Source of the DNA: Nipponacmea schrenckii
Lineage: Eukaryota; Mollusca; Gastropoda; Lottiidae
Direction: 5' to 3'
Assembly: GCA_030562195.1 (NCBI GenBank)
Contig: CM060203.1
Location: 13,830,534-13,894,533 of the forward strand
Length of the DNA stretch: 64,000 nt
The notes below the pieces were generated by a model. The model searched no databases. It was not told the origin of the DNA and saw nothing but the letters and a program-made list of their open reading frames with translations. The position numbers and the translations under genes were made by a program. Positions 1 through 9,988 of this stretch are shown here, in pieces. Within the stretch, counting starts at the first letter, position 1. The number at the start of each line of letters is the position of its first letter.

Positions 1-575
1 ACATCGAACAACTCTAAGGAAGACAAATATACAATAACCACAAGGGGAAGATGGTTTAATAACACTTACCCTTTAATGAAAGTTTCCATATGAAGTTCCC
101 TTTAAAAAAAAAATGACCAAATATCAAAGGCAGTAGAATAAACAAGGCAGGTCAAAAGCTATAAGCTATACTACCTCGATCTCCTGTTTAATAGGTGAAT
201 ACGTACGGTTGTTAGAAAGAAAAATCGTCTGCTAGAAGGACACTCCTTGTCAGTAGGAACCAGCCAAAGTGAAAACGTGTGCTTTTATATTGTTATTTCA
301 AGAGAACCCATTCCAAGTACTAACAGTCGAAAATCGATCGGACGAATTTGATTGTTAATTGGTTATCCATCTACATATTAAAACAACAAGTAGTTTTGAA
401 TTGAATGCGATTCGAGAGGTTATAAGTGCAATTAGCGATATTGTGGAAGCGTATTTTATTCAAATGTGTTACTATTATGTCGTAGCCTAATTGAGGTGTT
501 TGGCAATTCATTTGATTCGGAAACCTCCTCCAAATTTCACCAATACCTGTATTTCTCAGCGAGGAAATGCATTAC

Positions 576-607
<32 letters not shown>

Positions 608-779
608 GGTGGCGAGTAATATGACTATGTGTGATTGTTTTCCTAAACTAGGACTACCGTGGAGTTATTTAGGGAAATTATTACAAAAGCCACATCCACA
701 GAAGCATTCATATTTAAAGATACAGCATAGATACCAGGCGTTAGGACAGGGGTTTGAAGGGATGGCGTATTAGGTATCG
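1..779 (+). repeat. K-unit upstream repeat, copy 1
   Basis: This is non-coding sequence that reappears upstream of other K units at about 35146-35731 and in part at 51066-51290. The shared landmarks are a 'gaagacaaatata' block near the start, a block around 170-215 ending 'aataggtgaatacgta', and the 'ggtggcgagtaatatgac' block at 610. An A-run at 577-604 produces a lysine-rich spurious ORF. No splice-supported exon is visible. The window starts inside the repeat, so its left boundary is unknown. I infer it is the 5' flank or promoter-bearing part of the duplicated K unit, because its order relative to K exon 1 is kept in two copies. Confidence 0.6.
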
Positions 780-847
780 AAAAATATGGAACGCTTCACG
801 AATTTGCGTGTCATCCTTGCGCAGGGACCATGCTAATCTTCTCTGTA
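780..847 (-). ncRNA. U6 snRNA remnant (3' two thirds)
   Basis: On the minus strand this matches metazoan U6 from the ACAGAGA box to the 3' end: the ACAGAGA and AGC catalytic segments, the internal stem-loop, and the 'ATTCGTGAAGCG' and 'TCCATATTTTT' 3' part. One substitution is seen in the CCCC run (826). The 5' stem-loop (GTGCTCGCTTCGGC) is absent, so this is a truncated pseudogene and not a working U6. Further remnants at 24962-25000 and 35732-35780 lie in K-unit contexts, so the fragment travels with the K unit. Identification is by recognition of the highly conserved U6 sequence. Confidence 0.9.
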
Positions 848-879
848 GAGAGACAGCATAAACGCAGCAGAACATAGCG

Positions 880-1038
880 CCAATACAGCCGTCTAACCAA
901 TCAGAAGCTTTGGTCTGCTAAGTTTGGCCGAAACACAGTGAAAGACAGCAACCTTCTGACCAATCACTGAAGCCGATCAGCTGGCTTTCTGTTCACGTGG
1001 TTTCAAACTCAGCAGACAAGATACAATACGGAGAGAAA
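880..1038 (+). promoter_or_regulatory. Candidate CCAAT-rich proximal promoter
   Basis: Three CCAAT pentamers occur on the + strand at 880-884, 897-901 and 960-964, within about 160 bp upstream of an ATG (1039) that sits in a good context and opens an exon with a strong splice donor. No TATA box is evident. Spacing and clustering fit a CCAAT-type promoter, but the assignment rests only on these motifs. Confidence 0.35.
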
Positions 1039-1139
1039 ATGGCCGCTTCCATTAGAGAATTTAGTTGTGTGCCGTTAAAACCATTTATTTCGGATTCTAA
1101 TCTAGGACATGGATATTTGTATACTATTATAGTTTCAAG
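1039..1139 (+). CDS. Orphan first exon (33 codons plus 2 nt)
   Basis: An ATG in context GAAAATGG opens a 101-nt frame beginning MAASIREFSCVPLKPF and ending exactly at a consensus donor (AG|GTAAGT at 1140). I do not recognise the peptide. It is not the first exon of K1, which has its own ATG at 1563, and no downstream exon in the window obviously continues it. It could be the first exon of a gene or transposon whose remainder was lost when the K1 segment at 1331 was placed here, or it could be chance. The upstream CCAAT cluster favours a real exon. Confidence 0.35.
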
Positions 1140-1562
1140 GTAAGTCTTAGTCAAATTTGTCACTTGTATTCCATTCGTAACTGCTAACATTGAGAGTTTC
1201 ACAGTAAAGTTAGAGCGGTGACCTAGTTCCAAATAATTTGTTACTAATAATAGGCTACTAATACTATAGCAGGTATCGTGAAACCGGCATAAATCTGTGT
1301 TATTTTTGTTGCATATATGATAAGTGTACACTCTTTGGTGAGAATTTGGCATGCATATTGTTCCGAAGCACGTTGTAGACGTGTAGACAAAGAATCCCCC
1401 CTGACAAGAATTGATAATTTCTGAATTTAAGCGTGTTGAAAAATATCAACATAGGTGACCCAGTTTTGTTCCTGTTGTTATTTTTTGATGTTTTTATTCA
1501 ATCAGAGGACTAAAATGTGCTTGTTTACATTTGTAGGATTGTTGTAGACCTATAATAGCAAA
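1140..1562 (+). other. Intron-like / 5' leader DNA before K1 exon 1
   Basis: I see no gene here. From 1331 onward the sequence is repeated at 10063 with few differences, so 1331 marks the left edge of a large segmental duplication. The segment ends just before the K1 start codon at 1563. A short 'gtaggattgttgtagacc' block precedes the ATG in both copies. Confidence 0.5.
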
Positions 1563-3163
1563 ATGTCCAATTACAGACCAATTTTGCGGAGAATGCCGAA
1601 TGGTAATTTGCTTTTAAAAGCATCAGACAGAGCGAATCTTGTCGCTGTTTCTGTTCAGAAGCAGAAGACAAATAAAAATTTTGGAAAACAGATGTCCAAA
1701 GAAGAGGTAATTATGCCGTAGATATTCACTAGATCTGTAATTCATAACTCTGTTGACGACTGACGACAATTATTTTCCGGCAATCAAATGTGTCTCACTT
1801 AATAAGACGAATGGACCAAACTTTTAGAATAAATACCAGTAGGCCTATAAAAAAAAACCCAGACATGTCCGAGTAAAATAATCAGCTAATATTATAATGC
1901 TTTATTAAAGGTTGAAAGTGAAGCTAAAGGCAGATTGAAGGCTAATGGCCAGGATCCAGATAATGAAATGGCAGTTCTCAGTTTGTCAACTCTTCAATTT
2001 GGTCGATACAGGGGCAAGACTTTTGTGTGGCTTCTGACTAACGATATGGGTTGGGCAGTGATGGTGATGTCTGATCACATGCGAAGCAGACGTGAAAAGA
2101 CATTCGACACCCCAGATGCACAATGGGACAACAAAGAAGCACTTTGGAGGTGAGCTCTTATCGTATTATAAATTGAAGTCTCACCTATTCTTATACAGTA
2201 CCCTACCTGACAATAAAAATGCATGTTTACAAAATTATGAAGACAGCTCACATGTACCGGTATGTATTTGTTTATTTTCAGATACTGTAGTGCCTTTGGT
2301 GAGGTGATATCTCTTATCAAGGTGAGAAGCAGGGTTGCAAGACTGAAAGCCGAAGCAGCCCTTCAAAATAAAGACCCAGAAGGTGTGGAGTTAGTTGGTT
2401 TCGGCAATCATAAAGAAATGACCCGACAGGAACTTTTTGATTCGCAGGAGTCTGTACACAAAAGTTATGTGAAATCTATCATCAACTGTCCTGTTATGCA
2501 CCCAGGTAGCCAGCTGGACCGATTGAAGAAATTCTTAATAAAGATGACAGCTGAGCAAGAAGACAACATATCTCTCCTTCAAGCGACTGAGATCCTCGAG
2601 GCGTCTCAAAATTCAACTTTGACGAGTTCGCAGCCCCAAATTTCAGCACCATCCAGTCAACTGCCTGTGTCGACGTCTTCCTGCTCACAGCAATCTTCAA
2701 ATACTCCATTACCCGAAGGATGGCGTACAACTTTGCCTCCTGCTGATCATGCCTGGATTTCAAAAGCTTTGTTTAAAACATCAAGAAATGGTGCAGCAGA
2801 ATTTGATCTGTCCCGTGTGGACAGGTTATGGTGGTACCCGCCTCAGCCTTCTCTAACTGTTAATCAGGTTCCTAGTGTTAATCGGTATTTTGCCCATCCC
2901 TTACTGGTATGGATGCCCAGGAAGATGTGGCGTATTCAACTGAGATGCCCCCGTAATGAGTGCAACCAGCGAGAATTAACTTCGGCTGGTATTTACCAAA
3001 GAGTTCGGCCAGTTTTTGATATTACTGGATGGTATAATCTCGCTGCAGAGTACCTCGAGTGTCCGGTCTGTCACGGGAAACTGATTTCTTGGAGCCAGGA
3101 GATTTTGGATCAGCTTGATGTTGGCCACAGATCCAGAAGAAGTTGTCAGAGCAGCATCACGAG
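1563..3163 (+). pseudogene. K1, intron-bearing 5' half (exons 1-3)
   Basis: Exon 1 is 1563-1706 (48 codons, starting MSNYRPILRRMPNGN, donor GTAATT). Exon 2 is 1911-2149, with the L-Q-F-G-R-Y-R-G-K-T-F-V-W-L-L motif. Exon 3 runs from 2282 after TTTTCAG. Joined phases keep one frame through R-Y-C-S-A-F-G-E-V. The first motif resembles the small C-terminal domain of exonuclease-X-like proteins. After a Ser/Thr/Gln linker, exon 3 has W-Y-P-P, W-M-P-R-K-M-W, C-P-R-N-E-C and C-P-V-C-H landmarks; this resembles DUF6729, with paired cysteines suggesting zinc binding. After Q-L-D (about 3117) the K2-like continuation (TYRYACD) is missing, and sequence I cannot place runs to a possible donor at 3164. 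Function is unknown; I infer a transposase-like protein. Confidence 0.65.
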
Positions 3164-3221
3164 GTAAAATGCTATAAAATTTATTTTTAGTTTTTTTAAT
3201 TCCAGCTTAACCCTTTGAACC

Positions 3222-4590
3222 CAGTCTCGTGCGCCCTTCCATCAAACAGGACAGCAGTTGCTCGATTTGCCAGCACCAAGTAAAGCCATTCCAGAAATGC
3301 CAGCCATTCCTAGACAATGGTTTCTCAATATCTTTGTGCGAGACGCCCTGACCAGAATTGAGGAGGTAAAGGCTAAAATAACTTCTAATTTTGGAACCGT
3401 TTTAAAATTGGACTCGACGAAGAAGATTGTCAAGGGAAAGCAGCAGGAACAGCGACTTGGTCCACCAACGTTGGAAACGAGTACGGGGTAGTTTTGATGT
3501 CAGTACTCACAGATTCCGAAGGGGAGGGAATCGAAGACATGATAGCCGGCCTGATCAAACGCTATAGCGATGCTGATGAGGCACCTCCCAAGCTACTGTA
3601 TGTCGATCGTGAATGTTGTTGTCTAACCGGTGATTCAAGGCTGGAGAGGATGACTAGGCATTGGTCCGAGCTTGTGATCCGGTTAGATATTTGGCATTTC
3701 ATGCGAAGATTCACAGTAGCAGTGACCTCAGAAGCACATGCGTTGTATGGCCTCTTCATGTCTCGACTCTCTGCCTGCATCTTCGAATGGGATCCAGTGG
3801 ATGTTGCTGCCTTAGAAGAAGCCTTCAAAGCGGATTTGGGTCGACAAGGCATGTGGTCACTTCAGCACGAGACCATACAGCAGAAGATGACCAAAAAAGA
3901 TCTGCAACGTCACTGTCGAAGGAAAACCAGGGGCACTGATGAAACTGTTCGTCTTATCCAGGAACTGATCAATACATTTGACTCAGATAAAGGGAAGGAC
4001 ACCATTTGAATTCCGCTCCTTGACCACGACAGAATCCAACAGATCTGGACGGAGCAGAAACGACATGTTTCGTGTATTCAAGACCCACCTGGATTTTCCT
4101 TATATACCCAAACTGGAACCATGAAGAAAGGTGGCAAAGAGCTCCCTGTCTACCGCTGTGCCAGAGGGTCTACGTCTTTGGAATCATTCCACCTGCACTT
4201 AAATCGCTTTATCCCTGGGTTCTCTGCTAGTGATGTCCACTGGCAAGCCTATTTGTTGGAGGGTATGGTGCGGTGGAATGATGACAGGATACTTGCTTCC
4301 ACTGCTGAAGCTAGACCACCAAGGCGCGTGTATGACTCAGCTCTTTGCCATACTGTCAACCAATTCCATCAGCATGTTTATGGTAAACCTTTTGATGCAA
4401 ATTATGTACCACCACGAAAATATACAGGTGAGAAGATTGGCATCGAATACCTTTATAGTCAAACCGGCAAGACCTGGCAACAAGTTGAGATGGATGCTGA
4501 AACTGATGATGTTCCAGACATTCAGGAAGGTGAAGGCACAGAAGATGAAGGTTTTAATGAAGACGAAATGGACGATCCGATCCGACCATT
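3222..4590 (+). pseudogene. K1, DDE-like central region (K2-type)
   Basis: From 'ccagtctcgtgcgccc' onward K1 is nearly identical to K2 (compare 23354). The candidate catalytic acids are Asp in K-L-D-S-T-K-K (3411-3413), Asp in Y-V-D-R-E-C (3604-3606), and Glu in S-L-E-S-F-H (4181-4183), with R-L-D-I-W-H-F (Asp 3686-3688) between. This layout is that of RNase H-fold DDE transposases. An 11-nt deletion near 3435, relative to 23569, breaks the frame right after the first Asp. A TGA at 4007-4009 stands where K2a has GGA. A 5-nt insertion near 4580 shifts the frame again. The region is therefore dead as it stands. Confidence 0.65.
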
Positions 4591-4591
4591 G

Positions 4592-5781
4592 CGCTTCCTA
4601 TTCTGGACACAGTTACCCCTGAAGCACCAATTTCTGAAGATGTTTGTCCAGAACTACAGGAGGCTCCTGCAAAAGAAGAGTCTATTGGTCCCGGTGGTCT
4701 GTTAGGGTGGGACACCATTCAAGATTTGGCAAGGCGGCTTTTTCATCTTCACGATTTGACCAGCATCTCAACTCCAATGGCTGAAGAAATCATAAGGTTA
4801 TGGAAAGAGCTACCACCAAGTCTACAAGCCAGCAAGGTCTTATATCCACCTAGGTTCAGATCAGACAAGGAGCATGTCGGCAGATTCATGAGATCCAAAC
4901 CATCTGCTACAGTGACAAGCGCGTCTTCTACTGCAACAGGAGCTGTACAGAGCCTGAAGAGAGCTATGGTCGGGAGCAACTCTGGTCCTGCAACCAATGT
5001 AGATGCTAGCCCTCTGGTTGAAGCTATTTGTGTTTTTGAGTCTGCCTACACTGCGCCAATCCAGCAACACAAGAAGTCCACATCCAAATGGAAGAGGATC
5101 CTGGACAGTTACCACCATATTCGCTCGCTGGTGATCAATCATGATAGGCTCATGTCGGAAACCAACATCCAGTTGTTTGAGCTCAACCAAACCAGTCTGA
5201 TGGTGTGGTGGAATCACCGATAGAAAACGATGGAGAAGAGGGTCCTTTCCCAGGGCATACCACCCGTTTCTGCACCAACAGTCAGTACAGAAATTCAACC
5301 TCCACCAAGGAAGTTACCTCGGATGAGGCCTCCACCATCACCTGCTGATCAACATCCGATAAGAGTCATCAGACCCGTATCCAGTGCTCCAGCCGGAAAA
5401 TTCAGAATGCCTTGTCCACCACCTCCACCGCCGTCTTATATGGCATCACCTGTAGTGTTTCCGAACGTCGTCCAGTTCAACAGCACTCGTCATATTGCCA
5501 TCCCAAAGACGATGCTCTACAACCAAACGAAGAGAGCACAGGAAGCAGCAGGACAAGCCATTCCAAAGAGGAAATACCAAAGAGCCAACACCTTCAACGT
5601 CTGCTCACATTGCCACAATCCAAAGACGAAAGATTACAACCACAGTCGTCATGTTGGTACCTTTAGTGTAGACACCTACTGCCCCAGTGTCCAGGGAGCC
5701 GATGGTACCACCAAGGAACAGTGGCTTGCTTCTAGAAAACTGGCTAACCCACCAAAACCAAAGAATCAGCCTACTCAGTAA
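4592..5781 (+). pseudogene. K1, C-terminal region with zinc-ribbon-like end
   Basis: The frame resumes after the 4580 insertion with an acidic hinge, W-D-T-I-Q-D-L-A-R-R-L-F, and a W-K-R-I-L-D-S-Y-H-H-I-R-S-L-V helix-like block. A TAG at 5221-5223 interrupts it where other copies have CAG. The next open segment (5230-5781) is proline-rich, including a run of six prolines, and ends in C-S-H-C-H-N-P-K-T ... H-S-R-H ... D-T-Y-C-P ... E-Q-W-L, a compact CxxC/H/C module seen at the C terminus of every K copy that reaches the end. It is probably a nucleic-acid-binding zinc module. The real stop is TAA at 5779-5781. Confidence 0.6.
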
Positions 5782-6113
5782 ATTAACAACCAAATCACAG
5801 CCGACCCGGTAAAAAAAAAAACAAGCAGAGCAGAAAACAACTGCCGGTTATCTTTTCCCCTCCCCTTAAATGACACAACGTGAGTTATGGATCGAATCCT
5901 GTTGGTAGGACGTGTCAATGTTTTCTGCTCTCTTGGTATTACCTTAAGCTATGCCTTTTCCCCATCTGTTGCATAGTATTTATTATCTGTAATGACCCAT
6001 TCTTGAACGTTTTACTGCATCGCATTATCTCTTAAAACCCTTTCTCATATGTTTCATTGTTTGCCTCCTAAGATACAATATATTCCTCCTATATCCTTCT
6101 ATACCTTCTATCT
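5782..6113 (+). repeat. K-unit 3' flank
   Basis: This is A/T-rich sequence without a gene. It is repeated after other K copies (33122-33438, 34217-34534, 50451-50700), recognisable by 'ctgttggtaggacgtgtcaa' and 'cttaagctat'. In K1 it stops abruptly at 6113-6114, where the K2 sequence 'atctacgcctg' begins. In the duplicate the same flank stops earlier, near 12319. Two different deletions evidently joined the end of K1 to the inside of a following K2. Confidence 0.6.
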
Positions 6114-6444
6114 ACGCCTGATTTGCAACACGATAATAAGGAAGCTTTGCTGAGGTATGCCTTCCTTTGTCCCGAAATGAAATCAGCCGTGGAGGATAGG
6201 ATACGCGTCAACAGGTACAGGTCCCAGCCACAGTCAACTGATGTTGGAGGCGATGTGGTGATTGGTTTCGGTCCCTTCCCCAAACTGACTCGGGCTCAAC
6301 TGTGGAATTCTTCACGAGGAGACCACAAGGACTATGTGGCGACTGTCCTTCACCATCCTGTATCTAATCCTGGAGGAAGCCTTGACCGTCTGAAGAGGTA
6401 TTTCACGAAGCAGCAAGAAGTACTTGTTACCAGTTGTGAGAAAT
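6114..6444 (+). pseudogene. K2a N-terminal fragment (duplicate copy)
   Basis: A K2-type frame starts inside the N-terminal domain (D-L-Q-H-D-N-K-E-A-L-L-R-Y-A) and continues through G-D-V-V-I-G-F-G-P-F-P-K-L and S-L-D-R-L-K-R-Y-F. It is identical in content to 12503-12833. It ends where the ISL2EU terminal repeat begins (GGGG at 6445), preceded by the AT target dinucleotide at 6443-6444. The rest of K2a is missing in this duplicate because the unit ends inside the DIRS. Confidence 0.7.
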
Positions 6445-6710
6445 GGGGTTCACCGCCGCGCGAATCCGCTAGGTGGCATAAGTGTACTATCAGTTACCAC
6501 AGACGCTAAAATGGCGGCGTGTTATGAAACTTTCACTGTGCAGATGTTGAAGAGAGAGCTTATAAGAAGAAATGCAACTACATCTGGAAGAAAAACAGAT
6601 CTTGTCGAAAGGTAATTATGTCATTTGATAAAGAGAAAAACAGAAACAAGGCTGTTAATAGGATTTGTAGTGTCGATTGAGCCAGTAAAAGAAGAGTATC
6701 TGGTAGGCCC
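6445..6710 (+). mobile_element. ISL2EU left end with SAP exon (duplicate copy)
   Basis: This begins with GGGGTTCACCGCCGCGCG, the left terminal inverted repeat described for 12834. A 101-nt exon (6511-6611) starts MAACYETFTVQML, has the K-R-E-L..R-K-T-D-L-V-E-R pattern of a SAP DNA-binding motif, and ends at a GTAATT donor. The downstream sequence is intron, interrupted by the DIRS at about 6711. The right end of the transposon is absent here. Confidence 0.75.
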
Positions 6711-6969
6711 CAATTTTATTACGTCACTACACTTCAAGGGATCACATGAGATGTGCGCACGCATGTATTCACCAGTTCGTACCATGTATTTGTCATGACA
6801 AGACGTGTTGTTTTGACATCTACTTTTGTAATTTAGAAGTATTTTAGTTTGAAAATACTTTGATTGAGCTTTTTTCGTCAGGCCATAAGGTTTTTAAACG
6901 ATTGAAAATTATTACGAGGTAGTAATTTATTCGTTTTATTTCATTGAGAGTTTTTGTGCGTTATTCAAG

Positions 6970-7717
6970 ATGGCGGACGAAGCGAAAATTGTTGAGAATC
7001 ATGTACTTTCTAACTCATTAAAAAGGCCTTTTAGCTCAATTAAATCTGGTGTAGATGTTAGTGGCGAGGCTACTAGCTTGGATATTAATAATAACACCAA
7101 GAGTAAAATCGTCGAGAGATGTTCAGCCATCAACATCGAAACAATCGAAGGCGAGGCCTCCGATAGCTGTGAAGGAGCCGACGATGTCGGATATCATGAA
7201 CTTTTTAAAAGATTCCCAAGCTAAACAGGATGAACGAATTAAAAATATGAGTGACAAGGTGGAAGAAATGTATTATGGAGATTATGATGAATTGGATGAA
7301 GAATGTCTTTTGAGAGATAGTAACGATGAATATGATGTTGTTACTCTGTTTGATGACCAAGAACAACCTCCTTCTAAAAAATCTAAACTAGATGAAACTC
7401 AGAGTCACACACAGTCACAAGATAAAGATTCAGAAAGTTCTTTTTCAGTATTAACCCAAAAGTATAAAAATACTGAAACAATGGATCTTGATGTAGATCA
7501 AGGTTTGGCTGATATGGTGAATCTAGTCTTTCGAGAAGGGCTAGCTGATGATAAACTCTCTGATATGCTTAAATCAATTAATAGACCAGAAAATTGTTCA
7601 TCTCTTCAAAAGACCAGAGTTAACCAATTAGTTTGGAACTTATTAAGTGTAGAAACAAGAACAGATGATTCTAAGTTTCAATTTATTCAAAATTCGTCTT
7701 ATAAAGGCAGCAGTTAA
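6970..7717 (+). pseudogene. DIRS gag-like region, copy A
   Basis: The region starts MADEAKIVENHVLSN. The reading frame changes near 7110-7190: the first frame closes at 7224, while the second (from 7055) carries D-I-M-N-F-L-K-D-S-Q-A-K and a long acidic stretch (D-Y-D-E-L-D-E-E-C) to 7717. At about 7703 one extra G shifts the frame, so the protein continues in the 7665 frame as A-A-V-N-M-T-K-I. I infer one original gag with two frameshifts. There is no CCHC knuckle, which is usual for DIRS gag. Confidence 0.6.
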
Positions 7718-8948
7718 TATGACTAAAATTGCTAGTGAGCTCAATAAACAGGAGGCTTCTGATGACCTTCGATCGTTGTTGCATTTGAACGCAGATGCTT
7801 TGGCATTGCTGGGCCACACAAATAAACTCATTAATTTGAAAAGGAAAGAATTGCATAAACCTGATTTAGGAAAAGAATACTTTCATTTAAGCTCACAAAC
7901 TCTGCCATTTACGGATCTTCTGTACGGAGATGATGTGTCCAAAAGTGTAAAGGAAATTCGGGACATAAATCGGATTGGAAAGAAAATTACTTCTCGATTC
8001 CAAAGAGGCTACATAGACTATAGAAGCTCTCGAGGTCGTGGTAGAGGATCACGACGTGGTAGAGGAAGCTTTAGAGGCAGAAGTCGTTCCAACTGGAGAC
8101 GTTGGTCATATAGTTCTGATTACTCATCAAATAATGTTAAGAAGGATTCAAAAAACTCCAAAAAAGTAGGTGAGGTATGTATACCTTCAATTAGCACAGG
8201 TAGTAATGCCATTATTGATTTTAAGGCAGGTAGACTGTGTCATTTTGTACATGAATGGCAAGCTTTAACATCTGATAAAAACATTCTTGATATTGTATCA
8301 AACTGTCATATTGAATTTGACCATGTTCCAGTGCCATATGAATGTGTCTCTAATTTATCCAAATTTAATGCAGTAGAAACAAAAATTATAGATAAGGAAA
8401 TAGAAAAATTTTTGTTAATGGGAGTCATTAAACAAGTCAGCCCTTGTGAGGGCCAATTTGTTTCTCCTATTTTTACTAGGCCGAAAAAGGATAGTAGTAC
8501 TGAATATCGTGTCATTCTAAATTTGAAAAAATTAAATACATACATTACATATCATCACTTTAAAATGGACACATTCGAGTCTGCTATTAAGTTAATTAAA
8601 CCTAATAGTTTTTTAGCTTCAATAGATTTACGTCATGCGTATTATTCTGTTTCTATGGCATTGGAACATCAAAAGTATTTGAGATTTATGTGGAAAGGTA
8701 ATATTTACCAGTATACCTGCCTTCCTAGTGGAATTGCTTTTGCTCCACGACTTTTTACTAAATTACTAAAGCCTGTGTATGCTACTCTTCGTAGATTTGG
8801 TTACACAAATGTAGGGTACATAGATGATTCGCTTCTAGTAAGTGATAGTGAATCAGAGTGTATGCAGAATATTTCCACTACTAAGAAATTGTTTGAAACA
8901 TTGGGGTTTATGAAAATAAATCTGTCATGTATCCCTGCCAAAGAATAG
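7718..8948 (+). pseudogene. DIRS gag end plus reverse transcriptase, copy A
   Basis: The open frame (also open back to 7665) has an Arg/Gly/Ser-rich basic block (R-G-R-G-S-R-R-G-R-G, about residues 125-150), then a reverse transcriptase. Landmarks are G-Q-F-V-S-P-I-F-T-R-P-K-K-D, Y-R-V-I-L-N-L-K-K-L, S-I-D-L-R-H-A-Y, L-P-S-G-I-A-F-A-P-R-L-F and the catalytic Y-I-D-D at 8817-8828 (residues 385-388 of the frame). A-P-R-L-F-T-K and Y-I-D-D are typical of DIRS-group RTs. The frame is lost after 8890, and 8949-8967 needs two shifts to rejoin the next frame. Copy B shares these shifts, so they predate the duplication. Confidence 0.85.
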
Positions 8949-8967
8949 CTTTTCTTGGATTGATACT

Positions 8968-9517
8968 GTGACAATGAGAGTATACTTACCTGATGAGAAA
9001 TGTATATCTGTAATTAATTCTTGTCGTAAATTAATAGAAAAGAATTCTGTTAAAATACGTCATCTGGCTGAAGTAATAGGACTATTGGTCTCTACTTTTT
9101 CAGCAGTTGAGTTTGGTCAGTTATTTTATCGTTCATTGGAAATGGGAAAAATATCTGCTCTTAAAGAAAATAATGGTGATTTTGATAAAAATGTTATTAT
9201 ATCAACTGCAATGAAGACAGAACTTAACTGGTGGGTAGAAATTTAAATTCTCAGAGCCGTAAAATTTATCAAAATAATCCAGAGGTGATTATTACAACTG
9301 ATGCCTCACTTATTGGGTGGGGTGCTTGCTATAATCGTTTAAGTATAGGAGAGCGATGGAATAAAAATGAAAGTGCTAATCACATCAACTATTTAGAATT
9401 ATTGGCTGTTTATTATGCATTGAAATCCTTTTGTGCAAATTTTGATAATATGCATATAAAAGTAATGATGGATAATACTAGTGCCATAGCATACATCAAT
9501 GCTAAAGGAGGTATTAA
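8968..9517 (+). pseudogene. DIRS RNase H, copy A
   Basis: The frame at 8968 (V-T-M-R-V-Y-L-P-D-E-K) continues the RT thumb/connection. A shift near 9241 leads to the RNase H core: I-I-T-T-D-A-S-L-I-G-W-G (first Asp), Y-L-E-L-L-A-V-Y-Y-A-L (Glu) and M-M-D-N-T-S-A-I-A-Y-I (Asp). It is cut at 9517 by the TTAA MITE. Removing the MITE restores the reading across the site (G-G-I-K then S-S-L-L-N-N-L), the usual continuation in this family. Confidence 0.8.
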
Positions 9518-9988
9518 AGGGGCACAATCTTGAATTTTAGGGGTCGTTTTGGGCCTTAATTACATTTAAACAGTCCTCAGAAATACTCAAGCTCTAAGAA
9601 AATCGCAAAATACCTTGAAATATACCTCAAAAATTTCACTTTTTATTTTTTTCCGTGCTGTACGCGGCTGGTCTTCAGTCAGTCTGAAAATTGTGTGTCC
9701 TGTTGACAAAATCTACAATTGCTATTATATGTACTTTCTTTTTGTTTTATCAGTGTGGGCCTGCGCAGTAGTCTATTTATAACTCTTTGATTTTCCAATA
9801 TGGCGGGACGTTCATAATATCTTAAGACATTATGATTTTCAAACACGGATAAATATGTATACCCATGGATTTGAAGGCTCAAATTTCAAAGGTAAGCTCT
9901 ATAGACTATTTCTGATTAGCTAAACAAAAGATTTCATGTGTTTGAGGCTGTCGGATGATTGTCCGAAACAAATCAAGACTGTGCCCCT
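9518..9988 (+). mobile_element. TTAA-flanked MITE, copy A (471 bp)
   Basis: A non-coding insert with terminal inverted repeats AGGGGCACAATCTTGA (left) and AGGGGCACAGTCTTGA (right, reversed), flanked by TTAA at 9514-9517 and 9989-9992. TTAA target duplication is the habit of piggyBac and Kolobok transposons; which superfamily mobilised it cannot be told. It carries no transposase. It interrupts the RNase H frame of the DIRS, and excision in silico to one TTAA restores that frame. The same insertion is in copy B, so it predates the segmental duplication. Confidence 0.85.

Noticed and set aside
567..773. 68-residue lysine-rich ORF on the + strand
   Set aside because: It is produced by the A-run at 577-604 in the upstream repeat; the second copy of the repeat has a shorter run and no matching frame.
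780..847. Functional U6 snRNA gene
   Set aside because: The 5' stem-loop is missing and no upstream snRNA promoter in the correct orientation is apparent.
993..1352. 119-residue ORF on the minus strand
   Set aside because: It overlaps the better supported + strand exon at 1039-1139 and its intron; no motif or splice support was seen.
8306..8545. Minus-strand ORF opposite the DIRS RT (also 14696-14935)
   Set aside because: It is the shadow of the conserved RT reading frame and exists in both copies only because the RT does.
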